This document shows positions 1 to 8,568 of a DNA stretch of 57,898 nt, in pieces. The stretch covers positions 1 through 57,898 of the forward strand of contig CAYPNT010000008.1 in the NCBI GenBank assembly GCA_964412235.1. The letters are read 5' to 3'. The stretch's first letter is position 1. Each line of letters starts with the position of its first letter. The notes beneath the pieces are model-generated. The model was not told the origin of the DNA and searched no databases. It worked only from the letters and a program-made list of their open reading frames with translations. Source of the DNA: JAYZQT01 sp964412235 (GTDB taxonomy: Bacteria; Pseudomonadota; Alphaproteobacteria; MPNO01; UBA830). Position numbers and translations under genes: made by a program.

Positions 1-432
1 TCCGGATTTTCTGGCAGCGCCTGAGTGCCCGGTCCGGGTTCCCTTCATTCTGACTTGTATAGACCAGGCCGTGACAGCTTCGGCAGAGGAAGTATTTTCC
101 GGAGCGGTATAGCTTTGTCGAAAGTATCTGAAAAATAGTTATACCCTATGACAGGATACCCGTACCTTCATAGTTGCTGTTTAACTGAGGTAATTTTCAC
201 GACCACTGGTAGGAAAAGCTTCGTTACTACAAAAACGGATAGATAACGGCTCACTGGACTCCTCAACGACGATAACGTTCTCTTTTGGGCTTTGTTTGCT
301 TTGAAACAACCGAAAAAAGAGGGGCGACATGGGTGGTCCCTCGGGTCCAAACATAGCGTAGCCTCGACTTTATTTGCTCATATCGTTAGCTTAGCTCGCT
401 GTATCGATCGTTTAGCCAAGGAGGGTGAACCA
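1..432. other. Leader region upstream of the selenoprotein gene
   Basis: No convincing gene is visible here. Open frames on both strands have no ribosome binding site and no recognisable family. The stretch holds the imperfect dyad at 142-158 described separately, and it ends with a strong ribosome binding site AAGGAGG at 418-424. The long distance from the dyad to the ATG leaves room for a transcribed leader. Confidence 0.4.
142..158. promoter_or_regulatory. Imperfect dyad TACCCTATGACAGGATA, copy 1
   Basis: This 17-bp element has outer arms TACCCT and AGGATA that pair except at one position. It matches the element at 1712-1728 at 14 of 17 positions, and both are preceded by a run of A. Such A-rich flanked dyads are often regulator sites in promoters. 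The cognate regulator is unknown; dyads of MerR-family regulators look broadly similar, but nothing in the window supports that. Confidence 0.4.
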
Positions 433-1533
433 ATGGCCAATTTGTTTGAAGTAGCACCGGCGACGATCCGTCCTCCCCTATTATCAGCACTTGAGACCGC
501 TTGGTCACACCTTGCTGAGCCGGGTTCCTGGCTAACCGGGGCCCAACGGACGGCCGTCGTCGCCGAAGCGCGGCATGCCTGGAACTGCGGACTTTGCACC
601 GAACGCAAAACAGCCCTGTCACCATACGCGGTTGCGGGCGAGCACGACGACCTGGGTGACCTACCTAGTGAATGTGTCGACGTGATCCACCGCGTCGCGA
701 CGGATTCCGGGCGGTTGACCCAGAGTTGGTTCAGAGAAGTGCTCGACGCCGGCATCAAAGAAGACGAATTTGTCGAGATAATCGGTGTTGCTATTCTTGT
801 AATTACAATCGATGCGTTTGCAGATGGGATAGGGGCGGAGCTGGCACCGTTGTCGCCCCCTCAACCCGGTACGCCGCCGCGAGAGCGTTGGGAACGAGCT
901 ACGCCAGGGCCAGGTTGGGTTTCGACAACGGCGCCGGAAAACGCCGGTCCCGAACTCGAAGATCATTATCTGAATGGCCGCGGGGAATTCAATATCGTTC
1001 GTTCCTTGACATTGGTACCCGCAGCGGCGACCCAACTATTTGGGCTCCTGGATTGCTTATACATGCCAAATCCCAGCATCCGTGAACTCGAGGGGATCGA
1101 CCGCAGCATTTCCCGGGCACAAATAGAGTTTCTGGCCGCTCGAAGTTCATCGCTTTTCGGGTGCTTTTACTGAACTACCGGTCATGCCATGCGGCTCCGT
1201 GTGAGCGGCCAACACACCGGAAACGAATACGATCTGCTCGCGGTCGTCGAAGGCGGCACCGTCGCTTCAAGTCTTCCTCAGGGAAACATGATAAACGAAT
1301 TTGCCGAAGGAATTTGCAACCGAAACCCAGCCCAGACGGAAGCTGCCCGAAAAGGGATTGTTGCTACATTGGGCGAGGCAGCTATGGTTGACGCTGCAGC
1401 CGTTATAGCTGCCTTCAACGCGTATCCGCGCGCGGCCAACGCGACCGGGATTCCGATTGAGGAATTCAAACTTGAACCGACCGAGGCCCTGCGCAAGGAA
1501 CTCCAGTTGGATGCACTCCCGTCACGACATTAG
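433..1533 (+). CDS. AhpD/CMD-superfamily selenoprotein with in-frame TGA (Sec247)
   Basis: The reading frame opens at ATG 433 behind AAGGAGG, meets TGA at 1171-1173 and continues open in the same frame to 1533, giving 366 residues if TGA is read as selenocysteine. The TGA falls exactly on the second Cys of an AhpD-type active site: Glu232-x11-Cys244-x2-Sec247-x3-His251, the same spacing as Glu118, Cys130, Cys133 and His137 of Mycobacterium AhpD. The N-terminal half is a second, helical CMD-like domain with its own CxxC (Cys52, Cys55). The product is probably a cytoplasmic thiol or selenol peroxidase-like redox protein. A hairpin fitting a bacterial SECIS follows the TGA. AhpD-like selenoproteins are known from marine metagenomes. 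The alternative is a recent nonsense mutation, made less likely by the hairpin and the exact active-site position. The selA, selB, selC and selD genes are not in the window. Confidence 0.82.
1178..1220 (+). promoter_or_regulatory. Candidate bacterial SECIS element
   Basis: Starting four bases after the TGA, CCGGT (1178-1182) pairs with ACCGG (1216-1220). Inside this, GC-G-GCTC (1191-1197) pairs with GAGC-G-GC (1203-1209) around one G-G mismatch. The apical loop is CGTGT (1198-1202), with G at the second position, and 24 bases separate it from the TGA. These values lie in the usual range for bacterial SECIS elements (G in the first two loop positions, about 16-37 bases spacing). No folding program was run. 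Confidence 0.72.
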
Positions 1534-1711
1534 CGACGAGGCCCTTGCACGGATGAGGTTCCAGAGTCTGCGTTGCACAAGTTTTTGAATATACTAGCAA
1601 AAGGGAGTCTAACCTAAATATCGGAAGTTTAAACTTCCCTCGTAACCAAATCTTCCCGCTAACTCAATGGTGTAACGGGTCTGTTTTTGGCCAAAAATAC
1701 CTAAAAAGTAT

Positions 1712-1728
1712 TACCCTACGGTAGGATA
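1712..1728. promoter_or_regulatory. Imperfect dyad TACCCTACGGTAGGATA upstream of hspQ, copy 2
   Basis: Extended by one base each side it reads as nine-base arms with one mismatch about a central G. It lies 73 bases before the hspQ start, where a promoter is expected, and the sequence right after it (TAGGATAAT) could serve as a -10 region. It shares 14 of 17 positions with the element at 142-158. The binding factor is unknown. Confidence 0.45.
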
Positions 1729-1801
1729 ATTTTATCACCGTTGTTTAGATATAACTGCGTTGGGTTTTAAAGATATAGTGAGTTTACGGAAGGTGAGAAC
1801 A

Positions 1802-2119
1802 ATGAGCGAAAAGATCGCGAAGTTTCAAGTAGGGGAACTGATCCATCACAAGCGGTTCGACTATCGTGGTGTTGTGGTTGATGTTGATGCGAGCTTTTCT
1901 GGTACGGAGGAATGGTACAACACTATGGCACGTACTAATCCGCCCAAGGATGAGCCATGGTATCATGTACTGGTCCACAAGGCGGAACACTCCACATATG
2001 TCGCTGAAAGAAACCTTGAAACAGACCCGACGGAAGAACCAGTGGCGCACCCTTTACTCAAGCGATTCTTCGACGAAATGCGAGATGGCGTTTACGTTAG
2101 TCTCCATGTCTCCCACTAA
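1802..2119 (+). CDS. hspQ: Heat shock protein HspQ (YccV-like hemimethylated DNA-binding family)
   Basis: This 105-residue protein matches the HspQ/YccV family. The N-terminal beta-rich core includes AKFQVGELIHHKRFDYRGVV, followed by the family's WYxxMA and PWYHVLV segments and the Y-V-A-E-R-N-L stretch, with a short acidic C-terminal helix. In enterobacteria HspQ is a small cytoplasmic heat-shock protein that binds hemimethylated oriC DNA and is a Lon specificity factor; whether it does the same here is inferred. The start at 1802 is preferred over an upstream in-frame start at 1760 because of the AAGGTGAG ribosome binding site just before it and because it gives the family length. Confidence 0.9.
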   Translation: MSEKIAKFQVGELIHHKRFDYRGVVVDVDASFSGTEEWYNTMARTNPPKDEPWYHVLVHKAEHSTYVAERNLETDPTEEPVAHPLLKRFFDEMRDGVYVSLHVSH

Positions 2120-2261
2120 ATTCGTTTGATGGTGAATTTGCGGACCAACCGCGAATTCTTGTAGTTACCGCCCGTGGCTTGGTTTCTAAAAGTACTTTAC
2201 TCAAAGGCACGGGTTGTCATAATCTTTACGGAAAAATTATGCACTGTTTGAGGCAGAAGTT

Positions 2262-2948
2262 ATGATGAAAAGATGGATTTTGGGTTTTTTAGTTTGTTTT
2301 TTCAGTATCTCCGGCGTTAGTTCTTTGGTTGTAGCACAGAAAATGTAGGTTGAGGGTCAATTCGGGCTCACAATGGTGGATGACGTAGATTCGACTGTTG
2401 CTTCTGGTTCTCTGGGGAAATGGAGCGCGTCCTTCACCAACGTTCTGGAATATGATGATGTTTTTGAGTATGGCCTAGAAATCGGGGTTCAAAAAATACT
2501 CAATTCACAGTTCCGGGCTGGAATTAGTTTTTCGCAATTCGACCTAACGTTCAAAAAAGGCACACTCGGTGGAGCAGTCAGTTATGACGGAACACTCGTG
2601 GCCTCTGGAGAGTTGAGTTACGGAAGGTCGGACCTGGACGCGCTCGGCATAACTTTTGATAATGAAGTTAAGCTTTATTCTTTAAACGCATATTACGATC
2701 TACAAGCTGGAGCCCAAATTTTTCCCTATGTCGGTTTAGGAATTGGCCTTACGGATATAGAGAATGCTAAAGATGACGAATTAACTTTCTCGTTTTACAT
2801 GGGTGCAAATTACCAAGTAACCGACAAGTTGTACCTTGGTTTGAGAGGTGGATTGAGACGGGTTAATGGTCCTACGGATAACCTCGAAATACAATATGAT
2901 GACATCACTGCTTGGAATGTCGGGGTTGTTATTGGAATCATTTTCTAG
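2262..2948 (+). pseudogene. Outer-membrane beta-barrel protein interrupted by an amber codon
   Basis: The frame begins at ATG 2262 with a clear signal peptide (MMKRW, then a hydrophobic stretch ending SSLVVA before Gln). It is stopped by TAG at 2346-2348, two codons after the predicted cleavage site, and then continues open to 2948. The remainder alternates polar and hydrophobic residues with Gly-Tyr rich turns, includes the YVGLGIGLTDIEN segment typical of small eight-strand barrels, and ends in Phe, the usual BamA recognition residue. TAG probably replaced a TAT or TAC codon of the common start of such barrels. With no translation past the amber codon only a 28-residue signal fragment would be made. 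The rest looks undamaged, so the lesion is recent, a strain variant or an assembly error. Confidence 0.7.
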
Positions 2949-3223
2949 TTAAGCAATACTTTTGTTGATGGAAGTTTAGTCACGAAACTAGAGCCGGAAC
3001 CAAAAGAGCCTTTAGTTGCATGATCGTCCCGGTCGAGTGCCTAGTCTTCGGCTATTTGGAACGCGTGGGCCGCTTCGTCCTCTGGAGCGGTTCTCTCCCA
3101 GAAATTTGGGTAATGAGACCATATAGCCGCGCGGTATTCTCGAAAATGAATGGAGGATAAGCGCATTTATCCATTAAGCCCTCCTCAAGTAAGACGCGTG
3201 ACCCAACTATGTCACAAGGTTTT

Positions 3224-4204
3224 TTAATCGATGTCTAGTTTGAACAGGTCAATAGCATTGGTTCGACCAATACGGAGCCGGTCGGTATCCGAAAGTTGTG
3301 TGTTGTCGAACCAGTTGGCCGCGGGCGCCATTTCCTCGTAGGGGTAGTCTACTGAAAACATGATCCGATCTATCCCCATTTCAGCAATTGCACAGTGGAA
3401 AGGTGGGTCACGAAATTGGCCGCTCGTGGTCAGATGGAAATTTTTCCTCATATATTCGGAGACGTTTTGTTTTGCAGGATAGTGGACGGGTAACTTGGAC
3501 ATGAGATTATCGATCCGCCACATGTCGAAGGGAATACGTTCACCCAGATGCCCGAGCACGATCTGCAGACTTGGAAATTCATCGAATAGCCCCGAACCGA
3601 TTAACCGAAGGGTTTGGGTGGCTGTTTCGCTACCGAAGTCCCAAGCCGGGCTGTGGAGCCACGGATGTCCCTCATAGGTCTTCGCGCGTGAGGGAATCGT
3701 CAGGCGCGGATGCAGATAGAATGGAACATCAAGATCTGCCACTGTTGCCCAAAATGGTCGAAATTCGGGTAGGTCGTAATACAACGCCGAATTCGGAACG
3801 TCTCGCTGGGTAAAGCAATTGACCATGACGCCCTTGAACCCGAGATCATTGACGCATCGTGTGAGTTCCCGCGCGGCAGCTTGGGGGTCCTGCATTGGTA
3901 AACCCGCGAAACCAGCAAACCGATCCGTGTCCCCCGCAATTTGATCTGCGAGAGTGTCATTAGCGCGGCGCGCGACGTCTACTGCTTCCGCAGGGTCGAG
4001 TATCGCTTGTAAGGCCGGGGAGTTGAGCCCGAGAATAGCGAACTCGATCCCACACGCATCCATGTCCGCTATGCGTTGTTCCCGGAAATCTACCAATAAA
4101 CGGCGAAGCCTGTCCCAAAACGGCCCAGAGGTAATTGGTTGTCCGTCGATATCCAGGGTCTCGTCAACCGCCCAATGTTCCTCTAAAGCGATTTTGCCGT
4201 CCAT
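3224..4204 (-). CDS. Amidohydrolase 2 family, gamma-resorcylate (2,6-dihydroxybenzoate) decarboxylase-like
   Basis: The 326-residue protein closely follows gamma-resorcylate decarboxylases in length and in long stretches of sequence (opening K-I-A-L-E-E-H, central C-V-N-D-L-G-F, ending G-R-T-N-A before LFKL). Metal ligands are in place: Glu8, His10, His165, His219 and Asp286. These zinc- or manganese-dependent TIM-barrel enzymes remove a carboxyl group, without oxygen, from hydroxybenzoates in the cytoplasm. The ATG follows AAAGGAA closely. The gene stands alone on the minus strand, 317 bases from the next gene in the same direction. The exact substrate cannot be read from the sequence. Confidence 0.85.
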   Translation of the reverse strand: MDGKIALEEHWAVDETLDIDGQPITSGPFWDRLRRLLVDFREQRIADMDACGIEFAILGLNSPALQAILDPAEAVDVARRANDTLADQIAGDTDRFAGFAGLPMQDPQAAARELTRCVNDLGFKGVMVNCFTQRDVPNSALYYDLPEFRPFWATVADLDVPFYLHPRLTIPSRAKTYEGHPWLHSPAWDFGSETATQTLRLIGSGLFDEFPSLQIVLGHLGERIPFDMWRIDNLMSKLPVHYPAKQNVSEYMRKNFHLTTSGQFRDPPFHCAIAEMGIDRIMFSVDYPYEEMAPAANWFDNTQLSDTDRLRIGRTNAIDLFKLDID

Positions 4205-4521
4205 TTCCTTTGCCCTTTCCTTGGTAACGTTTGTTACTGCTCATACCTGAGAGCAAAAGTCTACGGACTTATAGTGGACTGGTCCATCAGCAACACGGTA
4301 TGAGATTACGTACGCAATTACATAGCGACCAAAAGATGTTGCGTTGAAAGATAGTGCAACCGGATGGTAAATGAGGGTAAATGACGATTATAGAGATTTC
4401 TTGTTTGCGTCTGGGTTTTCTGTGTATCGGTATTGCCCAAAGTAGCCCATCATTACGATTTTCGTTGTCAATGTAGTGAAGATTCTTGGGTTTTAATCCA
4501 AATTTTATATCACCTTAAACT
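4205..4521. other. Intergenic region upstream of the amidohydrolase
   Basis: This 317-base gap carries the promoter of the minus-strand amidohydrolase. A short inverted pair GTAAC-GTTT-GTTAC lies at 4224-4237, only about 20 bases before the start codon. The open frames here have no ribosome binding site or recognisable product, and no convincing terminator was seen for either neighbour. Confidence 0.3.
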
Positions 4522-6888
4522 CTATTTTATTCGGCTGTTGGATGATTTTTGTTGCGTCGATAAAACCCCAAGTGCGCGCAACACACGTTCCGGGGTCACC
4601 GGTATTTCAATGTGATTGATGCCGTGGCAGCTAAGTGCGTCGACCACGGCACTGACTAGTGCAGACGTTGCTGGGGTCGTACCGGCTTCTCCTGCACCTT
4701 TGACGCCGAGAGGATTACTTGCGGCGGGCTGTCTGTCATTCGGGGTGACCGAAAAAAAAGGTAGGTCATTTGCTCTCGGTAGGCAGTAATCGAGGAATGA
4801 GCCCGTCAACACCTGCCCAGTCGATGGGTCATAGGCGTTGTGTTCAAAGAGCGCCTGACCAAGTCCCTGTGCAATGCCGCCGTGAATCTGTCCGCTCACA
4901 ATGGTTGGATTGATTATGCGTCCGACGTCATCAACCGTCGCGTAACGGGTGACCGTGACAACCCCGGTTTCCGAATCGATCTCAATTTCACATGCGGCAA
5001 CACCGTTTGGGTGAGCATGAAGGCGGACGTTGACAGTTTCGGTGCTTTCTAGGTGTTGTTCTCGGTCATGGGAGGATCCGGCTGCCTTTATTGCGGCGAC
5101 CGAAAAAAGATCAATGTCTCGGTGAGTCCCGGCGACCCTATATCGTCCAATAGCATAGACTATATCTGAGCGGGCTGCCTCCAAGACATCGCTTGCAATC
5201 TCCATGCCCTTCGCTATCAGAGTATCCGCCGCGCGCACTAGAGCGGTGCCCCCGAGGCGCATTGATCTGTCCGAGTGCGTGCCTCCGCCGGAAACGATTT
5301 GGTCGGTATCCCCGAAACTTATATCGATCTGTTGTTCGGGTATCTGCAATGTGTCTGCTAAAACTTGGGCGAATACGGTTTCATGTCCCTGGCCCGTTGA
5401 TTGTGTGCCGACAACAGCCTCTATTCGGCCTTCCGGTAGTACCCGAATGTTGGCGCGTTCACTTGGTGCACCCGCTGGCGATTCTAAATAGGTCGCGATG
5501 CCTATCCCGGCGAGATGCCCGCGTGCTTCCGCTTCGGCCCGCCGCTCTGGGAACCCCGGCCAGTCGATGGCGGCGGCCGCATGCTCCATGTTGTCGTTAA
5601 ATGCACCCGACTCATATCGGGGGCCGAGCGGGGCCTGATAGGGTAAAGCGCTTGGTGGGATTAAATTCCGCCGTCTGATCTCTAATCGGTCAACACCAAG
5701 TTGGTCAGCAGCCATGTCGAGAAGGCGCTCGACCAGATACGTTACTTCTGGCCTGCCGGCGCCACGATACACGGAAACTGGGACAGTATTGGTTACGACG
5801 GCCCGTCCAGACACATGAACGGCTGGCACGTCGTATGGTCCTCCAGCCAGTCTTTGGAGGTTTCCTGCCACTGCGAAAGAGACCGGGTATGCGCCGAGAT
5901 TAGTGACATAGTCAATACGTATTCCTTGTATTCGACCGTCGGGACTGAGGGCAAGTGCGGCGTCTGCCTCAGTATCACGAGCTTGGTAATCTGAAACAAA
6001 TGTTTCGTTCCGCGTCGCGGTCCATTTTATTGGCCGCCCAGTGCGTTGCGAGGCCCATACAAGCAGCGGATATTCTCCGTTGCTGCATGAACGTGCGCCA
6101 AACCCGCCGCCCACGTCTCTGGTAATTACCCGGACTTTGCTTGTGGGTAGATTTAGTGCTGACATAACCGCGAGTTTGAATTTATGAACACCCTGGCTCG
6201 GTGCATAAAGGGTTGCTATGCCGGTAACGGGATCTACGACGGCGGAAGCTGAGCGGGGTTCGAGGGGTATAGCAGAAATACGTTGGCTGAGGCTTTTGAG
6301 TCGCACAACCAGCGACGCGTCGGAAAAGGCAGCCTCGGTCAGACGCGCTTCTCCTCGAAAAAATTCAACGCAGACATTGTTACACTCAAACAGTCTGGGC
6401 GCCTCAGGGTCGAGAGCATCTCGTGCTCTAACTACAGCAGGCAGAGGTTCATAGTCGGCCGTTATTTTTTCGGCTGCGTCAACAGCTGCTGTAGCGGTTT
6501 CGGCGACGACGATGGCAATGATGTCCCCGACATGGCGGACGCGGTTGATAGCGATCGGTATATGCGGTGGGACGCCGCACGACGGAGTTGCTTCGTCAGG
6601 GAAGCCGGGCAGTGAGGTGTCGTCATAGTCCACACCAATTATAAGGTGGTCGATTGACCCGTTTCCGTCAGCCAGGTAGTCCGTGCCAGTAAGGATAGTG
6701 ATGACGTCTGGTGAAGCGAGGGCCGTGTCAACTTCGATGTTATGGACGTTAGCGTGAGCATATGGTGAGCGGACGAAGAAAGCATATACTTGGTCGGGAA
6801 GATTGAGATCATCACTATATAAACCGTCTCCCGTCAGAAAACGCAGATCCTCTCGGCGCGGTATTGATTTCCCGACGTGCGTCTCCAT
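4522..6888 (-). CDS. Molybdopterin-binding large subunit, xanthine dehydrogenase/CO dehydrogenase (CoxL-like) family
   Basis: The roughly 788-residue protein is a complete large (molybdenum) subunit. It opens with the usual R-R-E-D-x-R-F-L-T-G segment, contains the FGARSCSNGEYPLLVWASQR substrate-channel stretch, SVYRGAGRPE (the AYRGAGR type rather than the AYRCSFR loop of true aerobic CO dehydrogenase), and the GVKGAGEAGTTP motif with the catalytic-type Glu near the end. Such enzymes hydroxylate N-heterocycles, aldehydes or purines. The medium FAD and small 2Fe-2S subunits it would need are not beside it or anywhere in the window. ATG 6888 is preferred; an in-frame GTG at 6897 is possible. 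It is divergent from the ubiD operon. Confidence 0.88.
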   Translation of the reverse strand: METHVGKSIPRREDLRFLTGDGLYSDDLNLPDQVYAFFVRSPYAHANVHNIEVDTALASPDVITILTGTDYLADGNGSIDHLIIGVDYDDTSLPGFPDEATPSCGVPPHIPIAINRVRHVGDIIAIVVAETATAAVDAAEKITADYEPLPAVVRARDALDPEAPRLFECNNVCVEFFRGEARLTEAAFSDASLVVRLKSLSQRISAIPLEPRSASAVVDPVTGIATLYAPSQGVHKFKLAVMSALNLPTSKVRVITRDVGGGFGARSCSNGEYPLLVWASQRTGRPIKWTATRNETFVSDYQARDTEADAALALSPDGRIQGIRIDYVTNLGAYPVSFAVAGNLQRLAGGPYDVPAVHVSGRAVVTNTVPVSVYRGAGRPEVTYLVERLLDMAADQLGVDRLEIRRRNLIPPSALPYQAPLGPRYESGAFNDNMEHAAAAIDWPGFPERRAEAEARGHLAGIGIATYLESPAGAPSERANIRVLPEGRIEAVVGTQSTGQGHETVFAQVLADTLQIPEQQIDISFGDTDQIVSGGGTHSDRSMRLGGTALVRAADTLIAKGMEIASDVLEAARSDIVYAIGRYRVAGTHRDIDLFSVAAIKAAGSSHDREQHLESTETVNVRLHAHPNGVAACEIEIDSETGVVTVTRYATVDDVGRIINPTIVSGQIHGGIAQGLGQALFEHNAYDPSTGQVLTGSFLDYCLPRANDLPFFSVTPNDRQPAASNPLGVKGAGEAGTTPATSALVSAVVDALSCHGINHIEIPVTPERVLRALGVLSTQQKSSNSRIK

Positions 6889-7215
6889 GATTGTCACTTT
6901 CCCTGCCGCTGTTTATAAAATTTAGCGATTATGTTTGCGAACTAAGCCATAATGTCCCTCTTACATCAAACCAATGATAGCAAGCGCTATAACAAATGAC
7001 TTGGCCAAAAAGTCGACAAGTATGCGGTCCACCTCAGTTTTCGTCTTTCCGAATGTAGAATTCGGGTGTTACATATCTAAAACTATCTGCAAAACCCTTG
7101 CAGATGGGCTTCGTTGCTGCTTCAGTACGTAACACATGCTTTAAATGATCGGGACATTCTCTCCAAAGCATTGGGTAAGGAAGGCCGTCGCGGCCGTGGC
7201 AAGGGGACGTAACTT
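6889..7215. other. Divergent intergenic region between the molybdenum hydroxylase and ubiD genes
   Basis: About 327 bases without a gene, carrying both divergent promoters. The only structured element seen is the perfect dyad at 7085-7105. A good ribosome binding site (AAGGGGA) stands before the ubiD start. Confidence 0.4.
7085..7105. promoter_or_regulatory. Perfect dyad ATCTGCAA-N5-TTGCAGAT, operator candidate
   Basis: Two eight-base arms pair perfectly around AACCC, about 110 bases before the ubiD start and 197 bases before the divergent hydroxylase start. The size and symmetry fit a dimeric regulator site. As an RNA hairpin it lacks the T-tract of a terminator. No regulator gene is nearby, so the binding factor is unknown. 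Confidence 0.5.
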
Positions 7216-8568
7216 ATGGCAAAAAAATCATTCCGGGATTTTCTGATAGCTCTTGAAGACGCTGGCGAAATCACCAGGATAAAAAAAATAGTTGATCCAC
7301 GCGAGATGTCGGGGTTAGCGGCTCAGAACGATAAGGCCACGATTTTTGAGGAGATCGAGGGCTATCCTGGCTGGAAAACTGCTACAGCACTCCTGTCCTC
7401 GCGCAGACGTCTCGCAATTACTCTAGGCTGCGACGAGGATAAGATTGCCCAAACATTTGAGGCGGCGTCCGCGCGGCAGATTGAACCGGAACTTGTTAAA
7501 GATGCACCGTGCCAAGAGGTAGTTAAAACCGGTGATGAGGTCGACCTCACCTCTATTCCCTATCCACTCATGCATGTCCATGATGGTGGACCATACATCT
7601 CGGGGACTTTTGTGGTTTCAAACGACGCCGAATACGGAAGAAATGTAGGTTCCTATCGGATGATGTACCGTTCACCTAAAGAAACCGGGATTGATCTGGT
7701 TTCACCATCTGACATGCGGTTCTATTACCAACGCGCACTTGATCGGGGAGAGCCCCTGCCCATTGCAGTGGCAATCGGTGTTCATCCTTTTGAGATGTTG
7801 GCTGCATCCTATAAGGCACCGATCCGCACTGACGAATTAACCTTGGCCGGCGGCTTGCACGGAGGGCCGGTTCCTTTGGTTAAATGCAAGACCGTCGATT
7901 TGGAAGTGCCAGCCGATGCCGAGATTGTGCTGGAGGGTGAGATCCTACCCACTGGATGGACGGCTGACGAGGGCCCGTTTGGCGAATTTTCTCAGATTTC
8001 GGGTGATGTGAAATGGAACCCTGTCTTTCGGGTTAAGTGCATCACACACCGGCGTGATCCGATTTTTTATATGCTGCAGATGCCCTGGGAAAACGACTGG
8101 CTTTCGGCGCCGGTAACGGAGGCAGCGGGCTTACAGGCACTGCGGGTCGCAAGCGTAGAACCGGTTGCAATCCGCGCGCCGGTTGGTAGTTGTGGCTACT
8201 GGACACTGATTGCATCCATCAGGAAGCGTCCCGGTGAGGGTAAGAATGCTTTGCTTGCACTCTTATCGGTGGCAGAGGTGAAGCTTGCGATTGTTACTGA
8301 CGAAGATATCGACATAAATAACCCTGACGATATTGATTGGGCACTGACGTTCCGCGTTCAGGCGGACCAGGACTTGGTTACGTTGTCGGGTGCGCGGGGC
8401 AAACATGTAGACCCCTCCATTCGGGCGTGGGAGCTTGGCCAGGGCGGGCTCCCGCTTACCGCCAAGCTTGGGATTGACGCCACTATACCCGAGGGCATTC
8501 CGCGGTGGCTTTACAAGCGCATCCAGACGTACGGCAAGGAGCGGGTTAGGTTGGAGGACTACTTATGA
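7216..8568 (+). CDS. UbiD family (prenylated-FMN) decarboxylase
   Basis: The 450-residue protein has the UbiD layout: an N-terminal FRDFL segment, the V-G-S-Y-R-M-M-Y-R strand of the prFMN domain, and the D-E-G-P-F-G-E-F acidic motif near residues 253-260 that contributes active-site glutamates. These enzymes use prenylated FMN for reversible decarboxylation of aromatic, heteroaromatic or alpha,beta-unsaturated acids. A UbiX prenyltransferase is not in the window and must be supplied from elsewhere. The gene heads a plus-strand cluster: its stop overlaps the start of a 72-residue protein, followed by an HpaB-like hydroxylase and an LLM enzyme. The substrate is probably an aromatic or heteroaromatic acid, by context. 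Confidence 0.9.
   Translation: MAKKSFRDFLIALEDAGEITRIKKIVDPREMSGLAAQNDKATIFEEIEGYPGWKTATALLSSRRRLAITLGCDEDKIAQTFEAASARQIEPELVKDAPCQEVVKTGDEVDLTSIPYPLMHVHDGGPYISGTFVVSNDAEYGRNVGSYRMMYRSPKETGIDLVSPSDMRFYYQRALDRGEPLPIAVAIGVHPFEMLAASYKAPIRTDELTLAGGLHGGPVPLVKCKTVDLEVPADAEIVLEGEILPTGWTADEGPFGEFSQISGDVKWNPVFRVKCITHRRDPIFYMLQMPWENDWLSAPVTEAAGLQALRVASVEPVAIRAPVGSCGYWTLIASIRKRPGEGKNALLALLSVAEVKLAIVTDEDIDINNPDDIDWALTFRVQADQDLVTLSGARGKHVDPSIRAWELGQGGLPLTAKLGIDATIPEGIPRWLYKRIQTYGKERVRLEDYL

Noticed and set aside
1178..1220. Hairpin as a transcription terminator of a shorter gene ending at the TGA
   Set aside because: No T-run follows, and the frame stays open with CMD-family-like sequence. SECIS fits better.
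2346..2348. Pyrrolysine at the amber codon of the barrel gene
   Set aside because: Pyrrolysine occurs in methylamine methyltransferases and a few other cases, not after signal peptides of outer-membrane barrels; no pyl genes are seen. A nonsense mutation or sequencing error is simpler.
4224..4237. GTAAC-GTTT-GTTAC as an operator of the amidohydrolase gene
   Set aside because: Arms of five bases are too short to distinguish from chance in AT-rich leader sequence.
4522..6888. True aerobic carbon monoxide dehydrogenase (form I CoxL)
   Set aside because: The active-site loop is of the YRGAGR type, not the AYRCSFR type of form I, and the partner subunits are missing.
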